Assembly: GCA_013365365.1 (NCBI GenBank)
Contig: JABVXU010000466.1
Coordinates: 1-41,886, forward strand
Direction of reading: 5' to 3'
Length of the DNA: 41,886 bases
Origin: Cruorifilaria tuberocauda
Taxonomy: Eukaryota > Nematoda > Chromadorea > Rhabditida > Onchocercidae
A program made the position numbers and the translations under genes. Below the pieces are notes generated by a model that was not told the DNA's origin, made no database searches, and saw only the letters and a program-made list of their open reading frames with translations. Of this stretch, positions 11,351-23,900 are shown piece by piece. Every line of letters begins with the position of its first letter. The stretch's first letter is position 1.

Positions 11351-14300
11351 ATGTTGTCGGAAAAGCAGAATCGAATATTAACGATAGCTACGGAAGCATT
11401 AATGCAGGATTTCGAACCGCGTGACGCTATTCCACATATGTGTTCGGTAGGAATTTTCAATGATGACCAGCAAGAAATTATCCGTGGCATGGTTGGTTTA
11501 CTTTTTTTCTTTTCTTTACACTTATAAATTTAATATTTTAGGTCCTTTAGAGTGATTAATTATTATATATTGGCGCTGGAATTCTCGTATTTTTATATCT
11601 CACGCGGTTTATTGTCTTATTTTTTCTCATACACTTAATTATTCTCTTTCTTAGTATCGTTTATTAGCTTACTTCTTCTACAAATTTCTGGAATGACAAA
11701 AATAAGAGTTGATAATGAGAAATTGTTTAAATTTTGCAAGTTTCAGATTGGTAAGGTGAATTATATAATTTGAATCTAAGGAAATGTTTCATTTGTTGAA
11801 ATTATAAAATTTATTGATTGTTGTGCCGGATGGACCATATTAGTCATTCTTATAAGAATTTGTTTCGAGTTTTATTTCATATAACACTGGAATTATATAA
11901 TCTTGCATATAATACGCGTATTTTTCGAATCAGTGAAACATACTGGAAGGAAGTAATTGAAAACTTGTTAAGATAAAAGTAGTTAAAAATTATCAGCAGT
12001 GGATGTCGTCAGCTGTTCATGTTGTGGATATGTTCTAAAATATGTCTGACCGAGAATTTTATTTAAAGAAAATAGTATAGTACTGATATAGCATTAGTAT
12101 AGAATATAGTATAATATAAGAAAGGAGAACCATCGCACAGTGAAAGGAGTAGGATAATCTTATAATGATTATTTTTCTGAAATTAAATGATTGCAAAAAA
12201 TTCTCATGAAAATTCACAGAAATCCGTTCAATTTTTATATAAATTTTCGTTCTTTAGCTACGGCGTAAACTTCCATTATACTTGTACGAATTCATATTCG
12301 TTATAGATGGGACGTACCCTACGTGTAATGGAATTTATTCGACAATATCGAAAATCAGCAAATACTCTTGGCCCATTAATAACATTTTTCGAAAAATACG
12401 GACAGCAACATTTAGCGCATCTTTTGTCGAAGGATTACATACCTGAAGACCGACCTTTATTAACATCTAGTGCGTTGGAAAATAAACTTTTTCTGGAGGG
12501 AAATGTGCCGAGATTACCATTTTATAGTGTATTACGACCAAATCTCCTGGAAAAATTAAAGGATTTACTGGTCGATTTATCATCTCGAGGTTTTAAGTTT
12601 TCGAAATTTACAAGAAAGTTTACAAAGTTCACAAAGAAAAAGTTGGAAATTCAAATTCATAATTCTTGAAGTAGATTAAAAACCTTGCTTTCGTAAAAAA
12701 TAAGGTTGTCGAAATTTTTTGTGAAAACTCAAGTAAATATATATAGGATAGGAACAAGATTAAGAGAAAAAAATATTTTAAATGACAGTTTTAATCAATG
12801 TCATCTAAATCTTTTCAGTGCTTCCCATATTTATGGTATGAAAAAATTAGAAGTCTTAAGATTTATAAAATTCCTCAATTTCAATGCACATTTGACTTTA
12901 CTGTTTTTCCAACTTAACGTTTTTTAAAATTTTAAATTTTAAATTTCGACGATTCATAACATTTTTCTTGCTTGAATTTTGAGTTGTCTAACTTCATTTC
13001 TCTGAACTTCCTTGTAACTTGCCACAAGCTATTCACACCATTTATCATCATAGATGAATTTTGGCTCGTCATTTATGGGTTTCCTGGATGTGGCAAAAGT
13101 TTTTTGGCTGCTTCTGTTTTGCACGCTTACCCAATATTATTAAGTCGGTAAGATTCTCAATGAATACTTTAGTTGTATTTTCTTTTCTTTTATTGCACAG
13201 ACTAATTTTCACTAGTTTTGTTGCTGGTGAAAATTTCAAGTTGTAATCTAGAAATTATCTGCTTTTTGCTCTTATTTTATATCATTTATTTATTTTTTAA
13301 TCAAGTAAATAGAAAGTGATGAGGTGTTTATAGCCTTATGGATTAATTTGCAGATATTATGAACACGTTATATGGATTGAAGATGGATGCACCAATATAA
13401 GTCAGCTATCCGAAGTTTTTTCAAATTTTACATTTCTAGCGAGTGATGCATTGGATTTAACTGGAAAAGAAACTCTTAATCAATTCTCGCCATTGGTAAA
13501 TTTTCAATAGACAAGTATTGGTAAAGATTTTCATTAACAAATCCGGCTGTTGAACATTTCTATTATCATAATTATAGAAAGCGGATTTTCTTATTCAACA
13601 TGGAATCTCAGTAAGAATGTTTCTATTATCCTTATACAGTTCTCTTTTTAATTTTCATGTTTAAAATCTATAATAGCTACATACTTATGATTATTGCTTA
13701 TTTCAGTCCAAAAATGCGCTACGTGAGAAACCAAATACATTGGTAATTGTAAATGATATTTATCTTCTAGAAAGTGTGCGTTGGTTCGATAAGCTGAGTG
13801 TTGGTTTCCTTTACTTTTCAAAAACAAAAGTGACTAAATTACCACATTTTTTTCCATGTTTTAACTTGTCTCGTATTAGGCGCTTATGCATCGTTTTGCA
13901 TACTTTAAGTAAAATGATGTTGATATCTCTAATATCATCAGATGAACGAAATTCGAGATCTTTTGTGTTTTTATTATGTGCAGTCATAAGTATTAAATGT
14001 ATTTTATGTTCATGCTTTCTCAAATATTTCAATTTCAGTGTCGTATTTTAGCAACAAGCCGTAACAGAGAAATATTTCAAGTATCCTCTTCAGCTCCCAT
14101 ATATTTTGCAATTGATCCACCTGGTTTCTCGTTGGTGGAAACAGAGAACATATTCCAGGAGCTACTCTCTTCCACTGCTACGACCTCATCTCATAATGAT
14201 CACCTTCTTTATATTCATGAAAGAACGATGGGCTTACCAGCACTTCTCGGAATAATGAGACAACAAGCATGCAATAGTCATGAGTATATTTTTGGATTTT

Positions 14301-15790
14301 TTGATTTTATTTTTTATTTTTTACATCGTTTTTTTGTTATGGAAAGACAATTTTTTGTTTTCAGTTTCTATAATTTACGTTGCTTATTGAGTAGTCACGC
14401 TGTTACAACTATATCAGCTTGTACTTATTATAAGCATAAAAATATGGTTGATGCTATTATGGAATCCTATAAATCTGTAAGTTTTTTATTATATTTGTTT
14501 TCTCAGCAAAAAGTGCTTGAGGAGTTGGGAATGAGTTTCTTTATTTAGTAACCTTTCTTAACTTATTTCAATTCCAGTTTATTCTAATGTCTCTCTTTTC
14601 AAATTATACTGTTACTAGTTATTCAAAATAAACATAGGATTGATAGTGTTAATCTTTATTTAATTAGACTTTTTCAAATTTATCTAGCAATACAAACGCT
14701 TAAATTTTATCAATTATCTATTATTTCAGCTTGCTGAATGTCAAAAAACAATTATGGAAGCTTTTATCATTTTTGGTTATGATCAATGGGTACCATTAGA
14801 GGTAATTTTTTTTCTAGATGTATCAACAATGTCTAAATCAATATAGAAATGTAAAAAATGACTAGGAATATTTCTCTTAATGTCTTGAGAATTCTTATGA
14901 TATTAAGGACTGAATCTTAGTAACTTTTTAATATGCTTATCTGATTTTTGTATCAAATTAGTTTTCTTTCAGTTGCTTTTTATATGCGTTCCGTTTGATA
15001 TATCTAAAGAGCAGGACATTTCGTATATAGTATTGCAAGAAATAGAACCCTTGGTAAGGTCATCATTATTGGATAAAAGAACTGCTGCTTTGGATGGCAC
15101 AGTCAATCATGATACGCCACCAACGTATGATTTCCGTATTAATCGTATCATGCATTCTTTTCTTTGTGCCACGGTTGATCGTCAAGAAATTGAGGTGGGT
15201 TGTTTTTTTCATAAGTTATCTTTCAACTAAGAGAAGATATAATAAAACATCCAAAATTTATGGATTAATTGGATTTTCCACTTCATATACTACCTAATTA
15301 GGGTAGCAAACAATTTCATATTTTAATTTTAAACAATTGAATTTCCGATTACATGTAGCTTAAGCGATAGCGATATTGATTAATGTGAAGTTAATCAGAA
15401 GAATTAAATAAATCAGCATTGATTTCCAGATGAGAAAGATTTGAAATAATTTGCAGCCATTTTAGAATTGATCATCTTTTTTTACTTCAGTATCGCCTTC
15501 ATTTATACATTCTTCCAAATATTACTTCAATTTTGTTGGGAGATCAATATACGGAATCAAGTTTCGTACACCGTGTTCGCTCTTACATAAACTATCGTCC
15601 ATCTTTATTCCAAAACATAGTTTATGAAGATTTCGGTCCTCCAGTTGTTGCGATCGGACAGTCTGCTGGGGATAGTTCAAATTTTTTGAATAATAACGGT
15701 AGCGATAATGAATCTGATAATAATCAGATTGTAAAGAAGGAATCAAACAATATGGCTAAAAATTGGATTGATAACTGTATTTTCATGTAA
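11351..15790 (+). CDS. ced-4: CED-4 cell-death activator (Apaf-1-like CARD/NB-ARC ATPase)
   Basis: Adaptor that assembles the apoptosome and activates the CED-3 caspase. 578 aa in eleven exons: 11351-11491, 12307-12589, 13054-13147, 13354-13495, 13578-13610, 13707-13799, 14039-14283, 14365-14476, 14730-14801, 14973-15194, 15491-15790. All joins keep phase. N-terminal CARD (about 1-90) carries DFEPRDA, as in C. elegans CED-4, and later NTLGPLITFF. NB-ARC: P-loop GFPGCGKS at 150-157, Walker B-like TLVIVND at 242-248, sensor-type CRILATSR at 263-270, GLPA at 327-330. A winged-helix and helical C-terminal part includes DFRINRIMHSFL. The first Walker B acidic residue is Asn247 where C. elegans has Asp. 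The last 60 or so residues are an Asn/Ser-rich tail unlike C. elegans. Length is close to the C. elegans 549/571 aa forms. Confidence 0.93.
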
Positions 15791-15844
15791 ATTCCAAATT
15801 TCAATGTCTTTTCTTATTATTAAACTTCAAGATTTGTTGTAAGA

Positions 15845-15940
15845 ATCACCAATACATCCAGTTTTGTGCATTTTGCTTGTTTAACCGCGCAATACAATTG
15901 TACATAAATATTTGTTGATTTCATCTTTTTTGAGTGATCT
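15845..15940 (+). repeat. Direct repeat copy 1 (96 bp)
   Basis: Matches 16501-16596 with about five substitutions and no gaps, beginning ATCACCAATAC and ending TTTGAGTGATCT. It begins 54 bp after the ced-4 stop codon, so it may lie within or next to the 3' UTR. Confidence 0.85.
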
Positions 15941-16500
15941 TCGAAAGTTATGAACATCTCTTAACCTTAATTTATAATTGCAAAATCATTCATTCTTATC
16001 CTCATGGTTGCTTTTGCTTCTTCGGAAATGTCTTCATAGTTATAATTGCAGTTGTTATTTACTGTTGATAATTACTTAGGATTTAGAAATAAAAGGTAAT
16101 CTGAACTTTCGGAATGAGTTCTTAGGTTATGTCTGCTTTTTAACGCAATGATCATTGGATTTTCCTTTATAAGTATACATTTATTCCACCTCCGAAATTT
16201 TATTCCTATTTCTGTTGCAGTGATTTCTTTATTGGAGTTCGTCGTATTTTGTCTATTGATGCATTTCCTGGACTTTTTGAATGAACGATACCTTTAATAC
16301 TTGGTGCTTGTATTCGTCTTCAATGGAATGCTCATATTTACCTGCTTTCAGTCTACATTCCAGTTTTCTTTTGCTAAATCCTCATATGCACCTCCATCTT
16401 TCTTAATTTTCCAAATACCACTTTAGCTCTTATTATACAAATACTGCGGTTCATTCATTTTTTTTTGATAATTTTTGTTCTGTTATTTTTTAATCAGGAT

Positions 16501-16596
16501 ATCACCAATACGTCCAGTTTTGTGCATTTTGCTTGTCTAACCACGCAATACAATTGTATATAAATATTTGTTGATTCCATCTTTTTTGAGTGATCT
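16501..16596 (+). repeat. Direct repeat copy 2 (96 bp)
   Basis: Second copy of the 15845-15940 element, 656 bp downstream. The flanks diverge sharply on both sides, so the unit is well delimited. A minus-strand frame rich in Lys and Arg overlaps it but resembles no family I know. Confidence 0.85.
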
Positions 16597-17817
16597 GAAT
16601 TTCGATTGTGTTTTGCCGGTTTTACTTGCCCTTGCTTTTACTGCTTGTTTCTGATCTTTCAAGAAACTTATTAAAGTTCGGTCATAAAAGTATTTTATTT
16701 TCATCGATATCGCATTCATGTTAGATAATCAATCGGTGTGTCACATTTTGTGACCAATATACGTACATACATCCACACTCATAATTTCTGTCACATGTAT
16801 TTTACACTATCCAAGTTTTATTTTTCTAGTGATCACAATTTGGAAAACATGAAACTATTTAAATAGTGGGCCGTGATTTTTATATGCACTCCATCTATGT
16901 AACTGGAAATTTAAATAGTCGAAAACATTGAAATTTTGAGGTTTAGCTTGGTCATAAGTAATCTGATAAAGAGTTATTCTCACTCGATAATATTAAAATG
17001 CGAAATTCTAAATAATTTCCTTCTGATAATTGTGGTGAGATAAAGTATATCAGAGATTCAATGGAACTGTCAACAATTGATTTTTCTGATTTGCGTAGGT
17101 TAGAAAGAATTTTTTGATAATTTCTATTGATTGAAGGAGTTTTATGTTAATTGTATTTTGATCAGTAAAAAACGGTTAAATAATAGCCATTTAAATTTGC
17201 ATATTATGGAATGGAAATTCTTTTTGCAAGTTATAAGAATAAAGTATTCTTACAATTACCGTCATTGTTTACCTTCATTTAATCACAAATACTCTAAATT
17301 TTCATCTAAGGTTATTTCGATTTCTTTTAGTTCAATTTCTACTCTCGCACAGGATTTAGAAACTGATCTTTTCTACGTATACCTTTTCCCGATTGATAAT
17401 CTAATAACCGAAATGGTGAATTTATTAAATGGATTTATACTCAGATATTTAATACTTATAATATCTATCGTTATGATTATGAGTTATCAGTTTCACGTAC
17501 CTGAATTTCAGCATCATTTTGTGATAATCTGGAAAAAGAATGCTAATAAAAGATGTTGGGCAGCCTTTGTTGTATGATAGGTGCAAAATTTGAATCATTA
17601 AAAAAATCTCATCTTTATTTTATCGCTCATAATTCTGTCTCGAGAATTGAAATGCTTTAGTCTAAAACAAATGATTAGGGTCAAAGTTTGAAAATCGTAT
17701 AAGCTGGAAGAAAGAAAAAATAATTTACTCATTTTCAATTTAATATTTACTTATTCCAATTTCTTATTCAAATTATTTCATTCCTGGAATTCATATCAAC
17801 CTTTAATTGTCATTTTT

Positions 17818-19232
17818 ATGATGATAACTTTTTTAAGGGTAATTTCAACGAAATTTTCACCTGTTAGCGATATTCCTAATACAGCTTATGTAAAACTAAT
17901 TTTATATAATGCCAGTGAACGACCGATCGTATACAAATTAAAATGTGAAACGAAAACATCAATAACCGTAAATTCATTATTTTTTTTCTTCATTTTTTTC
18001 TATCCTTAATTTCAAAATTGATAATATTAATCAGCTATCAATTAGGTTAATACTGTTTGATTATTACAATAAAATTTATTTAGGCTGAACCAGGTGCCTC
18101 GGGTACAATACCTGCTCATGGGATTAGTTATTGTTTACTGATATGGCGTCGAGTACCGGAAGTGAATAGCTGGAAAGATGTAAAATCAACCTCAGTGATA
18201 ATGATTACAGAATTCGAAGGTTCTGATGATCCAAGTATAAACGAACATACTGTTACAAAAGTGAAATGTATGTGGTGCTTGTCCATCTAATATATTCTTT
18301 TTATAATTTAAATTATCAATAAAAAAAAGATAATGATTTTATTTTACTAGAAGTGAGTGATAGTCAATTTCTGAATCAGATTGAACTAAAATTCAAATCT
18401 ATTTTGCTATTTTATATTTTCTTTCTAATAAATGATATATTTATGGTACTAAAGTTGAAGTAGTAAATAGTAAGTATAAGTAAGTATACTATATAGTAAA
18501 TATAGTTCAGATGAAATGCATTGTATTTTGTAATTGTGAATTATAAATTGTAGTTGTGAAAGGTAATTAATAATTTATCTGAAGCAAAATGTATTGTTAT
18601 CAGTAAGTAATCAGTTAAGTTTTTTTTTTTTTGTTCAGGTCGTATATCATCATCAGCAGTCTGTAATAGTGCGAAACCACCGGAAGAATATGTCACGTTT
18701 AAAAGTTCCGTTGATTCGTCATCACCAAGAATATCACCGCGAAGTTCAAATCACGAGTCGAGAGTGATTACTCCAATTACTGCAATACAACATTTAACAA
18801 GTACATCTCAAACAACACAGCCGAAAAGTCTTATGAAGTAACTTTATCAAATATTCAGAATGAATCATTTGTTTCATAAAGTAAATGGAACTTGATAAAA
18901 CATACTTATATGGATTAATTTTAACATTTCAAAAATAAAAAATAAAAAATGAAAAAACTGGAATTAACTTGAATATTAACCATACATGTGCATTTATTTT
19001 ATCACACTATCAAATCGTATCAAAGATAATTCTATGAGAAATAGTGATTACAGGATGATAATATCATAATGTTCATTAATGAATTTTTTATAGTGTAAAC
19101 AAACGTTCGTCATCGATCAGTGTTTCCGATGAGGCCACTGGATTTGAGATGGAAGCTAAAGGTACAGTTATCATTGCATTGATTATTGTAATCCTTATCT
19201 TATGCATTCGATTACTTTTGGGAAAAGACTGA
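17818..19232 (+). CDS. MSP-domain, tail-anchored membrane protein (VAP-like, divergent)
   Basis: Probably an ER-type tail-anchored protein with a cytosolic major-sperm-protein fold, like VAP/Scs2. 223 aa if it starts at 17818; exons 17818-17967, 18084-18267, 18639-18837, 19094-19232, all in phase. Residues about 8-110 form the MSP domain: the strand AYVKLILYNASERPIVYKLK aligns with the VAP core, followed by AEPGASGTIPAHG and a C-terminal strand ending near EFEGSDDPS. A Ser/Thr/Pro-rich linker follows. The last 23 residues contain a hydrophobic anchor (TVIIALIIVILILCIRLLL) and end GKD. The strip that binds FFAT peptides in VAP is poorly conserved. The 5' end is uncertain: TTTTTTAAG at 17829-17837 could be a splice acceptor with an upstream first exon I could not find. 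Confidence 0.75.
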
Positions 19233-20947
19233 ATGGAAGACTGGAATAGATATTTGTTTCATTTATAAAAACAAATAAATTAATTATATTTTTTCGCCCA
19301 CTGCTTTTGTACTCTGATAAAAATTACTAGTAACATGTTCCTTATCTCATTATCACATTATCAACAGTTATCAGTTGTCACTGCATGAGAAGTTGCTGTG
19401 AAAGAGATTGATTTATTCTTCGATCACGTTTCCTTTAACTTGATTAATTGCATATGTAAATAATTAAGCTAAATACCTTTCCAGCTAATAAATATATGAG
19501 AAAATAATATACATATAGTTAAACCAATAGGTTTATTATTTATTTGAAAAAAAAATTTTTTAATGTTAAATTTAATTTCCAGTCTGCTTTCAATTCTTTC
19601 ATTACCTTTGACCTGAAAAATTTACGAGACATCAATCAATCAATCAATAAAAATACAAATACTTTGTATTTGAGATACTTTGAACCGGTTTATTTGCTAA
19701 TTAATTTATAAAATTTATTTTTTTTTACTCTCTTAATGCAAAATATCGATTATCACTTTTTTAATTGAAGAAAGCAATCAATAATTTTTGAATTTAACAA
19801 ATGATAGTTATTGAAATATATTGATGTCATTTTGAATGGTTCATTTATTTCTGTTTATTTTGAAAGTTTGCGAACTTTTTTTATTGATATGCAAATTGGA
19901 AGAAATGAAAAAGTTTCGAAAATAGATTAATTCCTGCATGTGAAAGTAAGAGAAGTATTTCAGGTAAGTGATACAAGTGATACTTGTAAACCCTAGAAAG
20001 TTAAGGAAAAACAAAACACGATTGATACGAGTTAAAATCGAAACAGAATTTTTTAGTATTTCTATTTTCTGAATAAATAAGAATCGTACATAATATAAAT
20101 TTCATACTAATTTATTATTCAATATTTCCATTTCTGATTAATTTTAAATTTCAAATTTAAATTTAAGTTTGAATCCTTTAATCACGATATATTTTAGAAA
20201 GTTTTTTAAAGTATAATCTTTATGTTTATAATATTAAAAAAAATGAAATATTATTAATTTTAAAATTTATTTATTTAAAGGATTTCATTCTTACTCTTAG
20301 TAAATAATTAATTAGATTACATGAATAATGATTGCAACATGCTCAGATAGAATTTGAAAAAGTTGAAGTCATCGCTTTTTTTTTAAATTATCATCTAGAG
20401 CTAAACCTAAACTTGAAGTTTAAAGTTAATAATGATAATTTGATTACAATTTATAAGATTGAAAATTTGATCAGTGCATAAAAGTCAAGCATAAATTGGA
20501 GAATAATAGCATATTTATAATAAATTTACAACAATGTAACAATTTTAACGAAATCGTAAACCCTGAACAACAAATTGATAACATTTCAAAGGAAACAAGA
20601 AAAAAAGCCATGCTTGATCATGCAAGATGATAAGTGATAAATACAACTTGGAAATCCTATACATTGCATTTGGAAATTCTCATCTTTATCTTAAAAGATA
20701 TACTGATATGATATAATTGAGCAAATATAATTTTTATCTAAGCTCAACACGGACGTGAGATTGACGTGAATCTGAATTTAAAAGGAAAAGTGTCCTCTGA
20801 AATGCTTCCTAGTGAGTTTTTGATTTTTGAAAATTCTTAATTAAGTATTTTTTCATTCTGAGACCATGAATGCAATTAAGATAACTTAAAAGACGTTGAT
20901 CGATGATGTCGTTGATCGATTTGGGTGAAAATTTGTAAATTAAAAAC
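19233..20947. other. Convergent intergenic region, no gene seen
   Basis: Lies between the 3' ends of the MSP-domain gene (+) and tyrosinase A (-). Strongly AT-rich with only short open frames. The minus-strand frame running from 20997 down to 20809 shares only the last-exon DNA of tyrosinase A in another frame. No RNA gene recognised. Confidence 0.6.
19274..19279 (+). terminator. Polyadenylation signal AATAAA of the MSP-domain gene
   Basis: A canonical AATAAA lies 42 bp after the stop codon, a normal 3' UTR distance for a nematode gene, in otherwise noncoding DNA. Confidence 0.5.
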
Positions 20948-23900
20948 TCATGTGCTAGCATTTTTGCTTTCATCACTGCTTTCACTTCGATCTTCATTTG
21001 ATCCAGAACTGTTGATACTTTTGCTTGATGCTTTCAATTCGGAATGTTTAGGTTTCTTCAAAGGCTGGAAAACATAATTTATCTTAAATAATTAAAATTA
21101 TCAGTCAAAATTAAAATTAAAATTAACAACCAAACTGAATTTAAACGTCAATATTAACTTTTTAAACTAATTTCAAATTTATTCATCACTTCCTACACGC
21201 ATTGTTTAATGCTTGACAGTATTTCTAGCAATAACATAAGCTAATTTTTATCGCCTTTTTTCGTAAAGCTTTTTTATTTACTAATCAAAAATTATCAGTC
21301 TAGAAAATTTTTCTACTTTATTGCAATGATTAGCGTGAAAATATTAGAAATATGAATTTACGAAGTCAAAAAATTCAAATTTAATATTTTAGTACTAAAA
21401 AGTAATTCATTAAAATAGAATGGTTTGAAGATTGCTTCATTAAAATATAAATATATTGTATTTAAAAGTTACTTTCATAAAAGTAATTTTTTTCTTTCAA
21501 TCCAAGAAACTTTCATGATTTTATTAAACTTTAATTGAAGTTATCTTACTTTAGTAAGCATATCGAAATGTTGTTGGCTTCACTTAACAGATACAAGAAC
21601 TTACAATTTTACGCTTTTGACAATTTGTACTTTTCGGCGTCTCACATAACTGACACGTTGAACGACAATTCTCAGCCATAAAATCATCGAGAATTCCCGA
21701 GCATCTATCCTCTAGTTTCCACAGCTTACATGATACATGCCGATCATCGCATTCTTAAAAGTGGAAACTATCAATCCCTTTATCATTCCTTATCAATCAA
21801 TGTTATTATTAAAATAAGATAAACAAAATAAATTTTTTACATCCAAAAAATTTTTTGTTCATCTTTTTTTCCTCTTGAAACCTAAAAATTAGCTGAAAAT
21901 AAAAGAAAAGTCAAAAGGTTCAAAACCATTTGAAGTATTATACGAAGGGCGGCATTTGCCACATGCAGCGGCGCAAAATTTCGTCATGTGAAATTCATTT
22001 GTATGACAATCGCCCTCTTTAGCCCATTGCTCACAGCATGGCATTCGATTGAAGCAATCATTAAATCGTCGAGCTGCGTGTTGACGTGTAATTTCACCAC
22101 GTATGACTGGTCGTAATTGAGTTTGTGGTATGAATGGCTTCAAGAAAAGTTCGCTTAGTTTGATTAGCTCAACTATATTTTGGATAGAAATTTTTAAAAT
22201 TGCTTTTATAAATAAAAATTTTACAGCGGGCGTAGGTCCCGGTACACATCGTCCTCCTATACAAATACCATTGAAACATGCATCGAGTCCCTCGAAACCA
22301 GCACAAAGACCACCAAGTTTGACCTTTGATACACAGTGTGGTGACACTCGAGCATCACAGAAAAGATAGGGTGATCCACAAGTTGGCATCTCAAAGCTGC
22401 AACCTGGTCGTGAACCATATCGGTACATTTGTTCAGTGTATAAATTCGATAAACCTGAAACAGTTCAAAACTGTAATTATCATATACCATAAGTATCCTT
22501 ACTTACTATTAATATTACCTATTGTATAATTTTTATTCATCAATTATCAACAATATTTTATCGTCAATTTTACTATCATTATCAGACCCGATAATATTTC
22601 GCGTAATTTATCAGTTATGAGATTTGATTATTGTACTTAGACAAGAAGTGAAAACTTTTGAAGAGGGAAATATATGAAAAGATTGTTTCTATCAGTACTG
22701 CACATAATATGTTAATGCTAAAGTATAAATTAGTAGAGAATTAATGAAATAACTGTTATCACTGAAGTTTTGAAATTAGCTAAACCACTCAACCAATTGT
22801 AGCATTTCATTTAAATATTACAATGATGTGTTTCCTAAACTAATAAAAACCGAAAGATATGAAAAAAGATTAATTAAGGAAAACGAAGAAAAAAAATTAC
22901 AACTTCATCACCTGTACATTTCACTCATAAAAAAATTTTCAAAAATTAAAATTTTAAAACTTTACCTATTAAATCTTAATTCTGAAATAGACTAACAAGT
23001 TAATGAACTAATTAATACCTACTAAATCTTAATTCTAAAATAAACTTTTAAGTTAATGAAATAATTAATTTATTTTAGCCATTCTTGCCAAAAAAAAATA
23101 CGTACTAGTATCATTTTTTTTAATAGGTATTAATAAGTATCATTTTTTAATCATACCATTATCAAATAGCAAACTTTCATTTCCTAAAAACATATCAATA
23201 AAACTATCAAACAAACCATCGCGATTAATTAAGTTGAATGGTCGCATAGGCGCATAACTGAAATGTTGCGAATCAGCGCATTGCTCAATATCTTGCGAAT
23301 ATTGCTAAAGTTTTAAGCTTAATTAATTAAAAGTAATTAGATAACGAGAAAAATTGCTATAAAATTCTTTTGTCTTTTTTTTTTTGATTGAATTATTTCT
23401 TCAAATCATTTGGATTATTCGAATAATAGAATTCAGTCTCATTTCATTTTCAATTTCAAACTGTTTATCAAACTTTTTAAATATTATCATAGGAATAGAA
23501 AAAAGTACAGAGAAGTTTCTCTAAATATTAATATGGAATAGAAAAAAGTTGAACCAGAAAAAAACATTATTCTAAGTTAGTCTAATTTATTGATTTTTTA
23601 TTAGTCTAATTTAGTCTAATTTATTGATTTTTGTAAATGATTGAAATTAATAATTCGATTAATGAAATCATACATTTTCACGTGCCCAATGCGGTTGGTG
23701 AGTTTGTCGCCATAATTCCCAAATGAAATCAACAAATGCATGAAGACCGTAGAAGACGGGATCGTTAGAGGACAGTTCCGGTGGTTCCATATGTCCACCG
23801 ATCCAAAGATGAACAAATGAATGCGTAAATTCAATAGCGAAAAATCCTGGCGGAAATGGACAGCCTAAAAAAGAAATAAATGAATTAAGCATAAATGCAT

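Larger units (their letters stand above)
15791..17817. other. Intergenic region, no convincing gene
   Basis: An ATTAAA at 15819-15824 may be the ced-4 polyadenylation signal. A 96-bp direct repeat lies at 15845-15940 and 16501-16596. The open frame 17131-17577 has no recognisable domain, no good splice context and a composition like its flanks, so I do not call it a gene. The last few hundred bases may hold the promoter or a missed first exon of the MSP-domain gene. Confidence 0.5.

Noticed and set aside
12590..12669. Extension of ced-4 exon 2 to the stop near 12667 as a truncated CED-4
   Set aside because: Donor G/GTTTTAAG at 12589 joins in phase to the P-loop exon and matches C. elegans CED-4; the Lys-rich extension looks intronic.
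17131..17577. 148-codon plus-strand open frame
   Set aside because: No domain, composition like flanking DNA, no supporting splice sites or similarity to the neighbouring genes.
21889..21926. Tyrosinase A ending at 21889 after exon 10
   Set aside because: Splicing at 21927 joins in phase to a second ShKT exon, as in the paralogue; the terminal [11 protein letters not shown] is most likely intron sequence.
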